Positions 44,114 to 56,378 of a stretch of DNA of 64,000 bases are shown in pieces (the first letter of the stretch is position 1; the number at the start of each line of letters is the position of its first letter). Below the pieces are notes generated by a model, which was not told the DNA's origin, searched no databases, and worked only from the letters and a program-made list of their open reading frames with translations. The DNA lies in assembly GCF_020707265.1 (NCBI RefSeq), contig NZ_JAJFEQ010000001.1, positions 62,001-126,000 on the forward strand. Direction: 5' to 3'. The position numbers and the translations under genes were made by a program. The stretch is from Massilia sp. IC2-477 (lineage in GTDB: Bacteria; Pseudomonadota; Gammaproteobacteria; Burkholderiales; Burkholderiaceae_D).

Positions 44114-45076
44114 ATGACGGAAACAAACACGGTGCCTGGAGCTTTTCAGCATCGCACGGTGCTGCTGGATGAAGCAGTCGACGCGCTCAACCTGACGGGT
44201 GAGCGCGCCAACGGTACTTATATAGACGGCACCTTCGGCCGCGGTGGACACAGCCGCCTGATCCTGTCGCGACTCGGCCCCCAGGGCCGCCTGGTGGCCT
44301 TCGACAAGGACCCGCAGGCGATCGCGACCGCGGAGCAGGTGGGGGATCCCCGCTTCACGATCGTGCATGACAGTTTTGCCACGATGTTCGACGCGCTGGC
44401 CGCGCGCGGCATCGGCCAGGTGGACGGCATCTTGCTGGACCTTGGTATTTCGTCGCCCCAGGTGGACGACGCCTCGCGCGGATTCAGTTTCCGCCAGGAT
44501 GGCCCGCTCGACATGCGCATGGATACCACGCGCGGGATGTCGGCGGCCGAATGGCTGGCCACCGCGTCGGAACAACAACTGGAAAAGGTTATTCGGGATT
44601 ATGGAGAAGAACGGTTTGCTTTCCAGATTGCAAAGGCGATTGTTGCTCGCCGCGCAATCCAGCCAATTTCGACCACACGAGAGCTTGCCGCAATCGTGGC
44701 AGACGCGGTCAAAACCCGGGAAAAAGGCAAGGATCCGGCCACAAGGACCTTTCAGGCTGTCCGGATTTTCATCAATAAAGAGCTTGAAGACCTCGAAGCA
44801 GGTCTGAGCGCCGCGTACGCGATGCTGGCCCCCGGGGCGCGCATGTCCGTGATCAGCTTCCACTCGCTGGAAGACCGCATGGTCAAGCAGTTCCTGGCGT
44901 CCAAGGCGAAAGTGGAGCAGCCGGACCGCCGGCTGCCGATCCGCGCCGCCGATCTGCCGCAGCCATTGATGAAACTGATCACCAAGACCAAGCCGTCCGA
45001 CGCGGAAGTCGACGCCAACCCGCGCGCCCGCTCGGCGGTGCTGCGCGTGGCTGAGCGCCTGGGAGCCAAGGCGTGA
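44114..45076 (+). CDS. rsmH: 16S rRNA (cytosine-1402-N4)-methyltransferase RsmH
   Basis: A 320-residue SAM methyltransferase. It has [13 protein letters not shown], the AdoMet loop [48 protein letters not shown] and a C-terminal [13 protein letters not shown]. It modifies C1402 in the ribosomal P site together with RsmI. ATG 44114 follows tgaggcgccg. It overlaps ftsL by four bases. Confidence 0.97.
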   Translation: MTETNTVPGAFQHRTVLLDEAVDALNLTGERANGTYIDGTFGRGGHSRLILSRLGPQGRLVAFDKDPQAIATAEQVGDPRFTIVHDSFATMFDALAARGIGQVDGILLDLGISSPQVDDASRGFSFRQDGPLDMRMDTTRGMSAAEWLATASEQQLEKVIRDYGEERFAFQIAKAIVARRAIQPISTTRELAAIVADAVKTREKGKDPATRTFQAVRIFINKELEDLEAGLSAAYAMLAPGARMSVISFHSLEDRMVKQFLASKAKVEQPDRRLPIRAADLPQPLMKLITKTKPSDAEVDANPRARSAVLRVAERLGAKA

Positions 45077-45345
45077 GCGTCAAGCTGAACATCCTCCTGA
45101 CGGCGGCCGTGGTCGGCTGCGCGCTGTCGGTCGTGAACGCCCGCTACCAGGGACGCCACCTCCTGATCGAGCTCGAGCGCCTGAACCAGCACGCGCGCCA
45201 GCTGGAGGTCGACTGGACCCAGCTCCAGCTCGACCAGTCCACCCTCGGCAAGAACGAACGCATCGAACAGATCGCGCGCACCAGCCTGAACATGGCACCC
45301 TTGACGCCGGCCCGTACCCAATACCTGACGGAAGGCGCGAAATGA
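45073..45345 (+). CDS. ftsL: Cell division protein FtsL
   Basis: A 90-residue bitopic protein with an N-terminal membrane helix (about 5-20) and a periplasmic leucine-zipper-like helix with [18 protein letters not shown] typical of betaproteobacterial FtsL. It links FtsQ and FtsB to FtsW and FtsI. GTG start at 45073, overlapping rsmH; it overlaps ftsI by four bases. Confidence 0.92.
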   Translation: MSVKLNILLTAAVVGCALSVVNARYQGRHLLIELERLNQHARQLEVDWTQLQLDQSTLGKNERIEQIARTSLNMAPLTPARTQYLTEGAK

Positions 45346-47117
45346 GCCGCGTCGAACGCCGAGCTGTCCCGCGCGTGGCCGCCTCCAAGGGCGTGGCTTT
45401 CTCGAAGAGCCCGGTCCTGGCCGTGAACGTCCCCAACTGGCGTTCGCGCCTGGTGCTGTTCGTCCTGTTTTCGGCCTTCGTCGTGCTCGCCGCACGCGCG
45501 CTGTGGCTGCAGGGCGTGTCCACCCAGTTCCTGCAAAAGCAGGGCAAGAGCCGTTACGAGCGCGTGGTCGAACTGCCGGCCGCGCGCGGCAAGATCACGG
45601 ACCGCCACGGCCAGGTGCTGGCCTCCTCGCTGCCGGTGAAGGCGGTGGCCGCCTTCCCGAAGGAGGTGCTGAAGGAATCGCCGGACAAGCTGGCCGAGCT
45701 GGCGCGCCTGCTCGAGATGCCGCAGTCCGAACTGCGCACCAAGCTCGATCCGAAGCGCACCTACGTCTACCTGAAGCGCCAGGTCGAGATGGACGCGGTC
45801 GAGCAGATCGAAAAGCTCAAGATCGACGGCATCGACACCCGCAAGGAATACAAGCGCTACTACCCGCAGGGCGAAGTGATGACCCACCTGGTGGGCTTCA
45901 CCAACGTCGAGGACAAGGGCCAGGAAGGCATGGAGCTGTTCCACCAGAAGGCGCTGATGGGCGTGCCGGGCAGCCGCCGCGTGATCCGCGACCGCCTCGG
46001 CCACATCGCCGAAGACTTGGGCATGTTCCGCGAGCCGCACGAAGGCAAGGACCTGACCCTGTCGGTCGACAGCAAGCTGCAGTACATCGCCTTCACCAGC
46101 GTGAAGAACGCGGTCGAGAAGTTCAATGCGCAGGCCGGCGGCGCCGTGGTGCTCGACGTCGAGACCGGCGAAGTGCTGGCCATGGCCAACTACCCGACCT
46201 ACAACCCGAATGACCGCTCGAACCTGACCGGCGCCCAGCTGCGCAACCGCGTCATCACCGACACCTTCGAACCCGGCTCCACCATCAAGCCGGTGACGGT
46301 GGCGCTCGGCCTCGAGACCAGGCGCATCACCCCGGACACCGTGTTCGACACCAACCCCGGCTACATGGTGGTGACGGGCAAGCGCATCCGCGACACCCAC
46401 AACTACGGCGTGCGCAACGTCGGCGGCATCATCCAGAAGTCCTCGAACATTGGCGTGGTCAAGATCTCGCAGATGATCCCGCCGCAGGAAATGTGGGAGA
46501 TGTACACCAAGCTGGGCTACGGCCAGGCGCCGCGCTTCGGCTTCCCGGGCGCCACCGCCGGCCGCGTGCGTCCGTGGAAATCGTGGAAGCCGATCGAATA
46601 CGCCAACATGGCCTTCGGCCACGGCCTGTCGGTGTCGCTGCTGCAGATGGCGCGCTCGTACATGATCTTCGCCCGCAATGGCGACATCATTCCGCTCTCC
46701 TTCCTGAAGGTGGACGAGAAGCCGGTCGGCCAGCAGGTGATCTCGCCGAAGACCGCGGCCCAGGTGCGCACCATGCTCGAATCCGTGGTGAGCCCGGAAG
46801 GCACCGCCTCCAAGGCGCAGGTGCCGGGCTACCGCGTCGGCGGCAAGACCGGCACCGCCGAAAAGATCGTCAACGGCCGCTATTCGCGCACCGACAATAT
46901 CGGCTATTTCGTGGGCATCGCGCCGATGTCGAAACCGCGCTTCGTCATCGCGGTCATGATCGACAACCCGCGCGGCGCCCTGCGAACAGGCGGCAGCGTC
47001 GCGGCGCCGACCGCCGCCGACCTGGCGGCCAACGCATTGCGGGCCGCGAACGTGCCGCCCGACTCATCGATCACCGACATCATCATCCCGGACGAACCGG
47101 TAGAGGAGAGCTTGTGA
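45342..47117 (+). CDS. ftsI: Septal peptidoglycan transpeptidase (PBP3)
   Basis: A 591-residue class B penicillin-binding protein. One N-terminal membrane helix (about 35-55) anchors it. The catalytic SxxK is Ser313-Thr-Ile-Lys316, the SxN motif is Ser367-Ser-Asn369, and the KTG triad is at 502-504. It cross-links septal peptidoglycan with FtsW. All active-site residues are intact. Confidence 0.97.
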   Translation: MSRVERRAVPRVAASKGVAFSKSPVLAVNVPNWRSRLVLFVLFSAFVVLAARALWLQGVSTQFLQKQGKSRYERVVELPAARGKITDRHGQVLASSLPVKAVAAFPKEVLKESPDKLAELARLLEMPQSELRTKLDPKRTYVYLKRQVEMDAVEQIEKLKIDGIDTRKEYKRYYPQGEVMTHLVGFTNVEDKGQEGMELFHQKALMGVPGSRRVIRDRLGHIAEDLGMFREPHEGKDLTLSVDSKLQYIAFTSVKNAVEKFNAQAGGAVVLDVETGEVLAMANYPTYNPNDRSNLTGAQLRNRVITDTFEPGSTIKPVTVALGLETRRITPDTVFDTNPGYMVVTGKRIRDTHNYGVRNVGGIIQKSSNIGVVKISQMIPPQEMWEMYTKLGYGQAPRFGFPGATAGRVRPWKSWKPIEYANMAFGHGLSVSLLQMARSYMIFARNGDIIPLSFLKVDEKPVGQQVISPKTAAQVRTMLESVVSPEGTASKAQVPGYRVGGKTGTAEKIVNGRYSRTDNIGYFVGIAPMSKPRFVIAVMIDNPRGALRTGGSVAAPTAADLAANALRAANVPPDSSITDIIIPDEPVEESL

Positions 47118-48649
47118 TGGCGATGAGCCTGAACGATATCTGCCAATGGATCCGTGCCGCCGCCCCAGGCGGCCGACTCGTTTCCGACTCCCGCCGCGTT
47201 GGGAAGGGTGACGTGTTCTTCGCCTATCCGGGCGAGGCCGCGGACGGCCGCCGCCACATCGCCGCCGCCATCGCCGCCGGCGCGGCCGCCGTCGTCTACG
47301 AAGAGAACGATTACCGCTGGGATGACGCGCACGACGTGGCGCATCTCGCGGTCGCCAACCTGAAGAAGAACGCGGGCCCGATCGCCCATGGCGTGCTGGG
47401 TAAGCCGGATGCGGGCATGTTTACCGTGGCCGTCACCGGCACCAACGGCAAGACCTCCTGCGCGGTGTGGACCGGGCAGGCGCTGGCACGCCTCGGCGAG
47501 ACCGCCGCGGTGATCGGCACCCTGGGCGTCGGTATCGTCAAAGGCAAGGGCGAACCGAATTTCGATGCCACCGGCTACACCACGCCGGACGCGGTGCTGC
47601 TGGCCCAGACCCTGGGCGAGCTGCGCGCCCAGGAGGCGACGGCGCTGGCGATCGAAGCCTCGTCCATCGGCCTGGTCCAGGACCGCGCCGCCGGCATGCA
47701 CTTCGACGTCGCCATCTTCACCAACCTGACCCGCGACCACCTCGACTTCCACGGAACCATGGAGAACTACGAGGCGGCCAAGGTCAAGCTGTTCGAGTGG
47801 GAAGGCCTGAAGAACGCCGTGGTCAACCTGGACGACCCGGCCGGCCTGCGCCTGGTCGCGCACCTGCGCAAGAACTTTGCGGCGCTGCCGGTCACCGGCT
47901 ATACCTTGAGAAGCGAAGCCGAACAGCCGGCCATCGAGGGCGTCGGCATCCTGCGCGCCTCGAACATGCGCAGCCGCCATGCGGGCACCGAATTCAGCGT
48001 CGACACCCCGGCAGGCAACGCGCTGGTGAAGACCCAGCTGGTGGGCCACTTCAACGTCAGCAATGCGCTGGCGGTGCTGGGCGCATTGCTGGCCAAGGGT
48101 GTGGCCCTGAAGAATGCAGTGGAAGCCATCGAGGCCCTGGTGCCGGCCCCCGGCCGCATGCAGCGGATCGGCGGCCAGGATGCGCCGATGGTCGTGATCG
48201 ACTACGCGCATACCCCGGACGCGCTGGAAAAGACCCTGCAGGCCCTGCGCCAGGTGGCGGGTGAACGCGGCGGCGAACTGTGGTGCGTGTTCGGCTGCGG
48301 CGGCGACCGCGACCCGGGCAAGCGTCCGCAGATGGGCGCGATCGCCCAGGCGGCCGACCACGTGCTGGTCACCAGCGACAACCCGCGCAGCGAAGAGCCG
48401 GCGGACATCATCGCCCAGATCGTGGCGGGGATGGATAAGCGCGGTGACAAGCACGACCAGGCAGTGGAAGACCGCGCGACCGCGATCCTGCTGGCCGTGA
48501 AGAACGCCGGCAAGCAGGACGTGATCCTGCTGGCAGGGAAGGGCCACGAGCCCTACCAGGAAATCAAGGGCAAGAAGATTCCGTTCTCCGATGCCGACCA
48601 TGCTTCGCTGGCATTGACCGCGCGGCTCACCATGATGAGGACTCACTGA
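47117..48649 (+). CDS. murE: UDP-MurNAc-L-Ala-D-Glu:meso-DAP ligase
   Basis: A 510-residue Mur ligase. The P-loop GTNGKTS is at 108-114. The DNPR motif (421-424, DNPRSEEP) specifies meso-diaminopimelate, as in Gram-negative murein. The N-terminal substrate-binding region has SDSRRVGKGDVFFA. I chose ATG 47117, which overlaps the ftsI stop by one base and has a gaggagag ribosome binding site; the long upstream ORF extension is rejected. Confidence 0.97.
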   Translation: MAMSLNDICQWIRAAAPGGRLVSDSRRVGKGDVFFAYPGEAADGRRHIAAAIAAGAAAVVYEENDYRWDDAHDVAHLAVANLKKNAGPIAHGVLGKPDAGMFTVAVTGTNGKTSCAVWTGQALARLGETAAVIGTLGVGIVKGKGEPNFDATGYTTPDAVLLAQTLGELRAQEATALAIEASSIGLVQDRAAGMHFDVAIFTNLTRDHLDFHGTMENYEAAKVKLFEWEGLKNAVVNLDDPAGLRLVAHLRKNFAALPVTGYTLRSEAEQPAIEGVGILRASNMRSRHAGTEFSVDTPAGNALVKTQLVGHFNVSNALAVLGALLAKGVALKNAVEAIEALVPAPGRMQRIGGQDAPMVVIDYAHTPDALEKTLQALRQVAGERGGELWCVFGCGGDRDPGKRPQMGAIAQAADHVLVTSDNPRSEEPADIIAQIVAGMDKRGDKHDQAVEDRATAILLAVKNAGKQDVILLAGKGHEPYQEIKGKKIPFSDADHASLALTARLTMMRTH

Positions 48650-50016
48650 TGCGCGGCACGCTCGCACAACTCGTTCAGGCGATTCCGGGCGCACGGCTCG
48701 TGGGTGGCGAGGTCGCCTTCGAAGGCGTCTCGACCGACAGCCGCACGGCGCCCGCTGGCGCCTTGTTCGTCGCCTTGAAAGGCGAGACCTTCGATGCCCA
48801 CAGCTTCCTCGACCAGGTCGCCGCGCGCGGCGTGGCCGCGGTCGTGGTGCACCAGCTGCCGGACGGCTGGACCCTGCCGGCCATCGTGGTCCCGGACACC
48901 CTGGCAGCGCTGGGCCGCATCGCCAACTTCTGGCGCACCCAGTTCGAGATTCCCGTGATCGGCGTGACCGGCTCGAACGGCAAGACCACGGTCAAGGAAA
49001 TGATTTCCTCGATCCTGGCCGCCGCCTTCGGCGAGGACACGCGCCTGGCCACCCAGGGCAACCTGAACAACGAGATTGGCGTGCCGCTGACCCTGTTCCG
49101 CCTCGGCGCCGCACACCGCGCGGCCGTCATCGAGATGGGCATGAACCATCCGGGCGAAATCGCCCGCCTGGCCGCCATCGCGGCGCCCACGGTCGCGATG
49201 GTGAACAACGCCCAGCGCGAGCACCAGGAATTCATGCACACCGTGGAAGCGGTGGCGCGCGAGAACGGCTCGGTGCTGCAGGCCTTGCCGGCCGGCGGCG
49301 TGGCTGTGTTCCCGGGCGACGATACCTATACCGAGCTGTGGCGCGAACTGGCCCCCTGCGACGTGCTGACCTTCGGCCTCAGCGACGCCTGCGACGTGCG
49401 CGCCACCTACACCTCGACCGGCTTCGGCAACGACCTGGACGTGACTGCCAGCGGCGCCCGCTTCACGGTCAGGCTGGCCGCCGCGGGAGACCACAACGTG
49501 CGCAACGCGCTGGCCGCGATCGCCAGCACCCTGGCGGCGGGCATCGCGCAGGACGCCATCGTGCGCGGCCTCGAAGCCTTTGCCCCGGTCGGCGGCCGCC
49601 TGCAGCGCAAGCAGGCCGCGAACGGCGCGACCGTCATCGACGATACCTATAACGCCAACCCCGACTCGATGCGCGCCGCGATCGACGTGCTGGCCGCCTA
49701 TCCGGCGCCGCGCATCCTGGTGGTGGGCGACATGGGCGAAGTCGGCACGCAAGGAAAAGAGTTTCACGAAGAAGTCGGTGCTTACGCTCAGACGCGTGGC
49801 ATCGAACACGTGCTCGCCACCGGTGCGCTCGCTCAACACATGAGCGCGTCGGGAGCACGGCATTACGAGCAGTTCGACGATTTATTGGCAGCACTGGATT
49901 CAACTCTGGGCGGCAATACGACAGCGACTGTGCTGGTGAAGGGCTCGCGCTTCATGAAGATGGAACGCGTGGTCCAGCACCTGACCGGACAAACGATTAT
50001 GAAAGACGCCCACTGA
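48649..50016 (+). CDS. murF: UDP-MurNAc-tripeptide:D-Ala-D-Ala ligase
   Basis: A 455-residue Mur ligase. P-loop GSNGKTT and C-terminal [21 protein letters not shown] match MurF. It adds D-Ala-D-Ala to complete the pentapeptide. It overlaps murE by one base (TGATG) and ends 1 bp before mraY. Confidence 0.96.
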   Translation: MRGTLAQLVQAIPGARLVGGEVAFEGVSTDSRTAPAGALFVALKGETFDAHSFLDQVAARGVAAVVVHQLPDGWTLPAIVVPDTLAALGRIANFWRTQFEIPVIGVTGSNGKTTVKEMISSILAAAFGEDTRLATQGNLNNEIGVPLTLFRLGAAHRAAVIEMGMNHPGEIARLAAIAAPTVAMVNNAQREHQEFMHTVEAVARENGSVLQALPAGGVAVFPGDDTYTELWRELAPCDVLTFGLSDACDVRATYTSTGFGNDLDVTASGARFTVRLAAAGDHNVRNALAAIASTLAAGIAQDAIVRGLEAFAPVGGRLQRKQAANGATVIDDTYNANPDSMRAAIDVLAAYPAPRILVVGDMGEVGTQGKEFHEEVGAYAQTRGIEHVLATGALAQHMSASGARHYEQFDDLLAALDSTLGGNTTATVLVKGSRFMKMERVVQHLTGQTIMKDAH

Positions 50017-50017
50017 C

Positions 50018-51187
50018 ATGCTTCTCTGGCTCGCCCAATACTTCCAGGACTACATCGGTCCGCTGCGCGTGTTCAACTACATCACGTTCCGCGCCGTCTT
50101 CGCCACCATCACCGCGATCACCATCGGCCTGCTCTGCGGCCCGGCCGTGATCCGCAAGCTGACCGCCATGAAGGTCGGCCAGGCCGTGCGCACCTACGGT
50201 CCGCAGACCCACCTGGCCAAGCATGGCACCCCGACCATGGGCGGCGTGCTGGTCCTGATCTCGATCGGCATCTCGACCCTGCTGTGGTGCGACCTGTCGA
50301 ACCGCCTGATCTGGCCGGTGCTGGTCGTGACCATGGGCTTCGGCGCCGTCGGCTGGGTCGACGATTACCGCAAGGTGGTCTACAAGGACCCGGAAGGCAT
50401 GCGTTCGGGCGAAAAGTATTTCTGGATGTCGCTGATCGGCATCGCATCGGCCCTGTACCTGGCCTTCTCGGTCTCGGCCGCGAACCCGTGGGAAGTGCTG
50501 CAGCTGTTCTACGCCTGGGTCCAGTCGGGCTTCTCGATGACCCTGCCGCCGAAGGCCGACCTGATCGTTCCCTTCTTCAAGTCGATCAGCTATCCGCTGG
50601 GCGTGTGGGGCTTCATCGCGCTGACCTACTGCGTCATCGTGGGTTCCTCGAATGCCGTGAACTTCACCGACGGCCTGGATGGCCTGGCGATCATGCCGAC
50701 CGTGATGGTGGGCGGCGCCCTCGGCCTGTTCGCCTACCTCACCGGCAGCGTGACCTTTGCGAAGTACCTGTTCATCCCCTACATCCCGGGCGCCGGCGAA
50801 CTGCTGATCTTCTGCGGCGCGATGGCGGGCGCGGGCCTGGCCTTCCTCTGGTATAACGCGCACCCCGCGCAGATGTTCATGGGCGACGTCGGCGCGCTGG
50901 CGCTGGGCGGCGCGCTCGGCACCATCGCCGTCATCGTGCGCCAGGAAATCGTCCTGTTCATCATGGGCGGCGTGTTCGTTGCCGAGACCCTGTCGGTGAT
51001 CATCCAGGTGAGCTGGTTCAAGTACACCAAGAAGCGCTACGGCGCCGGACGCCGCGTGTTCCTGATGGCGCCGCTGCACCACCATTTCGAACAAAAGGGC
51101 TGGAAGGAGACCAAGGTCGTGGTCCGCTTCTGGATCGTGACCATGATGCTGGTCCTGGTGGGCCTGTCTACCCTGAAGCTGCGCTGA
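50018..51187 (+). CDS. mraY: Phospho-MurNAc-pentapeptide translocase
   Basis: A 389-residue protein with ten membrane helices. The motif [17 protein letters not shown] and the catalytic [10 protein letters not shown] (Mg-binding Asp pair) are present. A further conserved [19 protein letters not shown] completes the MraY site. It makes lipid I on undecaprenyl phosphate. Confidence 0.97.
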   Translation: MLLWLAQYFQDYIGPLRVFNYITFRAVFATITAITIGLLCGPAVIRKLTAMKVGQAVRTYGPQTHLAKHGTPTMGGVLVLISIGISTLLWCDLSNRLIWPVLVVTMGFGAVGWVDDYRKVVYKDPEGMRSGEKYFWMSLIGIASALYLAFSVSAANPWEVLQLFYAWVQSGFSMTLPPKADLIVPFFKSISYPLGVWGFIALTYCVIVGSSNAVNFTDGLDGLAIMPTVMVGGALGLFAYLTGSVTFAKYLFIPYIPGAGELLIFCGAMAGAGLAFLWYNAHPAQMFMGDVGALALGGALGTIAVIVRQEIVLFIMGGVFVAETLSVIIQVSWFKYTKKRYGAGRRVFLMAPLHHHFEQKGWKETKVVVRFWIVTMMLVLVGLSTLKLR

Positions 51188-51191
51188 CACG

Positions 51192-52703
51192 ATGAACTAC
51201 GAAGGCAAATCCGCACTGGTGCTGGGCCTGGGTGAATCCGGGCTGGCGATGGCGCAATGGCTGGCCCGTTGCGGCGCGCGCGTGCGCGTCGCCGACACGC
51301 GCACCGAGCCGCAGCGCCTGTTCGCCCTGCGCCAGGCGGTGCCGAACGCGGATTTCGTCGCCGGCGACGCCTCCGGCGTGTTCGGCGCGGCGCTGCTCGA
51401 CGGCATGGACTTCGTGGCCGTCAGCCCGGGCCTGGCGCCGAACCGCGAGCTGGCCGACATCACCCCGGCGGCGCGCGAGCGCAACATCCCGGTGTGGGGC
51501 GAGATCGAACTGTTCGCGCAGGCACTCGCGCACCTGCGCACCGAACAGGCCTACGCGCCGAAGATCGTCGCGATCACCGGCACCAACGGCAAGACCACCG
51601 TCACCAGCCTGACCGGCCTGCTGTGCCGCCGCGCCGGCTTGAGCACGCGCGTGGCCGGCAACATCAGCCCGGCGGCGCTCGACGTGCTGCGCGAAGTCCT
51701 CGACAACAATGAACTGCCACAGGCCTGGGTGCTCGAGCTGTCCAGCTTCCAGCTGCACACCACCTTCAGCCTGCAGGCCGATGCCGCCACGGTGTTGAAC
51801 CTGACCCAGGACCACCTCGACTGGCACGGCAGCATGGAAGCCTATGCCGCCGACAAAGCGCGTATCTTCGGCGCCGACACGGTGCGCGTGCTGAACCGCG
51901 ACGACGCCATCGTGATGCGCATGGGCGCAGTCGATACGCCAACCACTACCTTCGGCACCGGCGAACCTGACACGCCGAACAGCTTCGGCCTGGTCAGCGA
52001 ACGCGGTGTGCTGTGGCTGGCCAATGCGGTCGCTCTCGACGACGAGCCGCCGAAGAAACTGAAGAAGGGCGAGATCGCTCCGCCCGTGGAAGTGACCGTG
52101 AACCGCCTGATGCCGGCCGACGCACTGAAGATCCGCGGCCTGCACAATGCCTCCAACGCACTGGCCGCGCTGGCCCTGTGCCGCGCCTGCGGCCTGCCGC
52201 TGGCGCCGCTGCTGCACGGCCTGCGCGAATACGCGGGCGAGCCGCACCGCGTCGAACTGGTCGCCAGCATCGACGGCGTCGATTTCTATGACGACAGCAA
52301 GGGCACCAACGTCGGCGCCACCGTCGCCGCACTGGAAGGCCTGGGCAAGGCTTTCCAGGGTGAAGACCAGCAGATCCTCCTGATCGCCGGCGGCGACGGC
52401 AAGGGCCAGGACTTCACGCCGCTGGCGCTGCCGACTTCGCGCTACGTGCGCGCCGTGTTCCTGATCGGCCGCGACGCCCCGGCTGTCAAGGCCGCGATCG
52501 AACCGACCGGCGTGCCGGCCTTCGATTTCCCCAGCCTGCCGGACGCGGTGCGCCGCGCCGCCGGCCTGGCGCGCGCGGGCGACGCGGTGCTGCTGTCGCC
52601 GGCCTGCGCCAGCCTCGACATGTTCACCAACTACGCGCACCGCGCGCAGGTGTTCGTCGATGCGGTGCGCGACATCGCGCTGGAGAAGGGGCAGGAGATC
52701 TGA
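51192..52703 (+). CDS. murD: UDP-MurNAc-L-Ala:D-Glu ligase
   Basis: A 503-residue Mur ligase. The N-terminal [26 protein letters not shown] is a dinucleotide-like UDP site; P-loop GTNGKTT follows. The Mur ligase motifs SSFQL and [13 protein letters not shown] are present. It adds D-glutamate. It is 4 bp after mraY and overlaps ftsW by one base. Confidence 0.96.
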   Translation: MNYEGKSALVLGLGESGLAMAQWLARCGARVRVADTRTEPQRLFALRQAVPNADFVAGDASGVFGAALLDGMDFVAVSPGLAPNRELADITPAARERNIPVWGEIELFAQALAHLRTEQAYAPKIVAITGTNGKTTVTSLTGLLCRRAGLSTRVAGNISPAALDVLREVLDNNELPQAWVLELSSFQLHTTFSLQADAATVLNLTQDHLDWHGSMEAYAADKARIFGADTVRVLNRDDAIVMRMGAVDTPTTTFGTGEPDTPNSFGLVSERGVLWLANAVALDDEPPKKLKKGEIAPPVEVTVNRLMPADALKIRGLHNASNALAALALCRACGLPLAPLLHGLREYAGEPHRVELVASIDGVDFYDDSKGTNVGATVAALEGLGKAFQGEDQQILLIAGGDGKGQDFTPLALPTSRYVRAVFLIGRDAPAVKAAIEPTGVPAFDFPSLPDAVRRAAGLARAGDAVLLSPACASLDMFTNYAHRAQVFVDAVRDIALEKGQEI

Positions 52704-53920
52704 TGGCCTTCCAGATTCCATTCAAGTTTTCCGGATCGAGCAGCGACGCCAGCATCGCGGCGCGCAGCCGTCCGTCGAAGATGATGGACTACGACCAGCC
52801 GCTGGTCTGGGTCACCGTGCTGCTGATGATGTTCGGCCTGGTGATGGTGTATTCGGCCTCGATCGCGCTGCCGGACTCGCCCAAGTTCGCCTACCTGAAC
52901 GACAAGAACGAATACTTCCTGTACCGCCAGATGATGTACATCGCCGTCTCGATGGCCGCGGCCGCTGTCGTGTTCCAGGTGCCGGTCGCCGTCTGGCAGA
53001 AATGGGCGCCGATGATGTTCATCGGGACCCTGGTGCTGCTGGCGATCGTGCTAATTCCGGGCATCGGCCACTCCGTCAACGGCGCACGCCGCTGGATCCC
53101 GCTGAAAGTCATGCTGCTGCAGCCCTCCGAGATCATGAAGATCGCGGCGGTGCTGTACGCGGCCGACTTTACGGTGAGGAAGCAGGAGTACATGCACAAG
53201 CTGACCAAGGGCTTCCTGCCGATGATGGTGGCGATCGGCCTGGTCGGCGGCCTGCTGCTGATGGAGCCGGACCTGGGCGCCTTCGGCGTGATCGTCTGCA
53301 TCGCCATGGGCATCCTGTTCCTGGGCGGGATCAACATCGTCTGGTTCGGCGGCATCGGCGCGCTGCTGGTGCTGATCTTCAGCGCGATCATCGCGCTGTC
53401 GCCGTTCCGCCGCGCGCGCATGTTCGCCTACCTCGACCCGTGGGCCGATGGCCATGCGCTGGACAAGGCTTACCAGTTGACGCACTCGCTGATCGCGTTC
53501 GGCCGCGGCGAGTTCTTCGGCGTGGGCCTGGGCGGCAGCGTGGAAAAACTGTTCTACCTGCCGGAAGCGCACACCGACTTCATCATGGCCGTGATCGGCG
53601 AAGAACTCGGCCTGGCCGGCGTGCTGGTGGTGATCGCGATGTTCTACTGGCTCGTGAAACGCGCCTTCGACATCGGGCGCCAGGCCATCGCCCTGGACCA
53701 GATCTTCGCCGGCCTGGCGGCAAAAGGGATCGGCATCTGGATCGGCGCCCAGACCTTCATCAACATGGGCGTGAACCTGGGCTTGCTGCCGACCAAGGGC
53801 CTGACGCTTCCCCTGATGAGCTTTGGCGGCTCGGGCGTGCTGTTCAACTGCGTCGGCCTGGCGATCCTGCTGCGGATCGACTACGAGAACCGGGTGCGCA
53901 TGCGGGGAGGGCGGACATGA
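52703..53920 (+). CDS. ftsW: Peptidoglycan glycosyltransferase FtsW
   Basis: A 405-residue SEDS protein with ten membrane helices. It has [44 protein letters not shown] and the C-terminal [16 protein letters not shown]. It polymerises septal glycan with FtsI. Its stop overlaps the murG start by four bases. Confidence 0.97.
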   Translation: MAFQIPFKFSGSSSDASIAARSRPSKMMDYDQPLVWVTVLLMMFGLVMVYSASIALPDSPKFAYLNDKNEYFLYRQMMYIAVSMAAAAVVFQVPVAVWQKWAPMMFIGTLVLLAIVLIPGIGHSVNGARRWIPLKVMLLQPSEIMKIAAVLYAADFTVRKQEYMHKLTKGFLPMMVAIGLVGGLLLMEPDLGAFGVIVCIAMGILFLGGINIVWFGGIGALLVLIFSAIIALSPFRRARMFAYLDPWADGHALDKAYQLTHSLIAFGRGEFFGVGLGGSVEKLFYLPEAHTDFIMAVIGEELGLAGVLVVIAMFYWLVKRAFDIGRQAIALDQIFAGLAAKGIGIWIGAQTFINMGVNLGLLPTKGLTLPLMSFGGSGVLFNCVGLAILLRIDYENRVRMRGGRT

Positions 53921-54993
53921 CCAAGCGCCTGATGATCATGGCGGCCGGCACCGGTGGCCACATCTTCCCCGGCATCGCGATCGCGCAGACCATGCGCGCG
54001 CGCGGCTGGGAAGTGTCGTGGCTGGGTACGGCGCACGGCATGGAAACCGAACTGGTGCCGAAAGCCGGCATCCCGATGGACAGCATCGACTTCGCCGGCC
54101 TGCGCGGCAAGGGCCTGGCCCACACCGTCAAGGGCGCCTTCAAGATGCTGGGTGCATTCGTCGCCTGCCGCCGCTACCTTGGCCGGCGCGCGCCGAGCGT
54201 GGTGCTGGGCATGGGCGGCTACGTGACCGTTCCGGGCGGGATGATGGCGCGTTCGCGCGGCATTCCGCTGGCGCTGGTGAATGCCGACGCGGCGCTGCTG
54301 CTGTCGAACAAGACCCTGGCGCCGATGGCCGACCGCGTGCTGTTCGGCTTCCCGGCCGATTTCGGCAAGGCGGCCGGCAAGGCCGTCGTCACCGGCAACC
54401 CGGTGCGCCAGCAAATCCTCGACCTGCCGCAACCGGGCGAGCGCTTCGGGGGGCGCAGCGGTCCGCTGCGCATTCTCGTGGTGGGCGGCAGCCTGGGTGC
54501 GAAAGTGCTGAACGACAGCGTGCCGGCAGCCCTGGCGACGATCGATCCGGGCGTGCGTCCGATCGTGACCCACCAGTCGGGCAAGAAGAACATCGACGCC
54601 CTGCGCGCTGCGTATGCGCAGGCCGGCGTATCCGCCAACGTGGTCGACTTCATCGACGACATGGCCGCCGCCTATGCGAACGCCGACCTGGTGATCTGCC
54701 GCGCCGGCGCCATCACCGTGTCGGAACTGACCGCGGCCGGCGTGGCCAGCGTGCTGGTGCCTTTCGTTGCCAGCACCACCAGCCACCAGCGCGACAACGC
54801 GATCTGGATGCACGAACAGAAAGCGGCGATCCACCTGCCGCAGGGCGAACTGAATCCGCAGCGGCTGGCAAGCCTGCTGCAAACGACGACCCGTGAAGAC
54901 TGCCTGGCGATGGCGCAGGCGGCCTACGGCGTGGGCAAGCGCGACGCGAACGAAGCGATCGCTAGAGAACTCGAACGACTGGCGGGACAATGA
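53917..54993 (+). CDS. murG: UDP-GlcNAc:lipid I N-acetylglucosaminyltransferase
   Basis: A 358-residue GT-B enzyme. The N-terminal [18 protein letters not shown] and C-terminal [27 protein letters not shown] are MurG signatures. It makes lipid II at the inner face of the membrane. I chose ATG 53917 (ATGA overlap with ftsW) and not the long upstream reading frame. It overlaps murC by four bases. Confidence 0.97.
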   Translation: MTKRLMIMAAGTGGHIFPGIAIAQTMRARGWEVSWLGTAHGMETELVPKAGIPMDSIDFAGLRGKGLAHTVKGAFKMLGAFVACRRYLGRRAPSVVLGMGGYVTVPGGMMARSRGIPLALVNADAALLLSNKTLAPMADRVLFGFPADFGKAAGKAVVTGNPVRQQILDLPQPGERFGGRSGPLRILVVGGSLGAKVLNDSVPAALATIDPGVRPIVTHQSGKKNIDALRAAYAQAGVSANVVDFIDDMAAAYANADLVICRAGAITVSELTAAGVASVLVPFVASTTSHQRDNAIWMHEQKAAIHLPQGELNPQRLASLLQTTTREDCLAMAQAAYGVGKRDANEAIARELERLAGQ

Positions 54994-56378
54994 AACACAA
55001 GATCAAGAACATCCATTTCGTCGGTATCGGTGGCAGCGGCATGAGCGGCATTGCCGAAGTGCTGCTCAACCTCGGCTACAACGTGTCGGGCTCGGACCTG
55101 GCCAGCAATGCCGCCAGCCAGCGCCTGTCCGAACTGGGCGCCCGCGTGTTCACCGGCCACTCGGCCGAACATGTCACGGGCGCCAACGTGGTCGTGACCT
55201 CGACCGCCGTCAACGAAGCCAACCCCGAAGTGATGGCCGCCCGTGCCGCCAAGGTGCCGGTGGTGCCGCGCGCGATCATGCTCGGCGAACTGATGCGCCT
55301 GAAGCGCGGCATCGCCATCGCCGGCACCCATGGCAAGACCACCACCACCAGCCTGGTGGCCTCGGTGCTGGCCGAAGGCGGCCTGGATCCTACTTTCGTG
55401 ATCGGCGGACGCCTGACCGCGGCCGGCGCCAACGCCAAGCTGGGCTCGGGCGACTACATCGTGGCCGAGGCCGACGAGTCGGACGCTTCCTTCCTGAACC
55501 TGTCGCCGATGATCGAGGTGATCACCAACATCGACGCCGACCACATGGACACCTACGAGCACGACTTCGAGAAGCTGAAGGCGGCGTTCGTGAACTTCAC
55601 CCACCGCCTGCCGTTCTACGGCCGCGCCATGCTGTGCATCGACGACCCGCACGTGCGCGCCATCCTGCCGCAGGTGACCAAGCCGGTGACCACTTACGGC
55701 TTTTCGGAAGACGCCGAAGTGCGCGCTTTTGACGCCCATGCCGAAGGCGTGCAGATGCACTTTACCGTGCGCCAGCAGGGCTACCCGGACGCGAAGTTCG
55801 TGCTGAACCAGCCCGGCATGCACAACGTGCTGAACGCCTGCTCGGCGATCGCGATCGCGCGCGAGATCGGCATCAGCGACGAGCAGACCAACCTGGGCCT
55901 GCAGAACTTCAGCGGCGTCGGCCGCCGCTTCACCCGCTACGGCGAGGTGGCGATCCCGGGCGGCGGCAGCTTCACCCTGGTGGACGACTTCGGCCACCAT
56001 CCGGTCGAGACCGAGGTGACCCTGGCCGCCGCGCGCGCCGCCTACCCGGGCCGGCGCCTGGTGCTGGCCTTCCAGCCGCACCGCTACAGCCGCACGCGCG
56101 ACCTGTTCGAAGATTTCGTGAAAGTGCTGGCGACCCCGGACGTGCTGCTGCTGGCCGACGTCTACCCGGCCGGCGAAGCGCCGATCGTGGCCGCCGACGG
56201 CCGCGCCCTGGCGCGCGCGCTGCGTACCGGCGGCAAGGTGGAACCGATTTTTGTCGAGACGATCGCCGACATGCCCGCCGCCATCCTGAATGCGGTGCGC
56301 GACGGCGACGTCGTCATGACCATGGGCGCCGGCTCGATCAGCGGCGTCCCGCACCAACTCACCAATGCAAAGGCTTAA
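54990..56378 (+). CDS. murC: UDP-MurNAc:L-alanine ligase
   Basis: A 462-residue Mur ligase. N-terminal [19 protein letters not shown]-loop [11 protein letters not shown] and [16 protein letters not shown] match MurC. It starts pentapeptide assembly, although it is placed late in the cluster. It overlaps murG by four bases and ddlB by 14. Confidence 0.97.
   Translation: MKHKIKNIHFVGIGGSGMSGIAEVLLNLGYNVSGSDLASNAASQRLSELGARVFTGHSAEHVTGANVVVTSTAVNEANPEVMAARAAKVPVVPRAIMLGELMRLKRGIAIAGTHGKTTTTSLVASVLAEGGLDPTFVIGGRLTAAGANAKLGSGDYIVAEADESDASFLNLSPMIEVITNIDADHMDTYEHDFEKLKAAFVNFTHRLPFYGRAMLCIDDPHVRAILPQVTKPVTTYGFSEDAEVRAFDAHAEGVQMHFTVRQQGYPDAKFVLNQPGMHNVLNACSAIAIAREIGISDEQTNLGLQNFSGVGRRFTRYGEVAIPGGGSFTLVDDFGHHPVETEVTLAAARAAYPGRRLVLAFQPHRYSRTRDLFEDFVKVLATPDVLLLADVYPAGEAPIVAADGRALARALRTGGKVEPIFVETIADMPAAILNAVRDGDVVMTMGAGSISGVPHQLTNAKA

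Noticed and set aside
46493-47116. Upstream extension of murE giving a 718-codon frame
   Set aside because: It overlaps ftsI out of frame; the ribosome binding site at 47103 and the family N-terminus fix the start at 47117.
52660-53916. Upstream extension of murG giving a 777-codon frame
   Set aside because: It is out of frame over ftsW; murG starts at the ATGA overlap at 53917.
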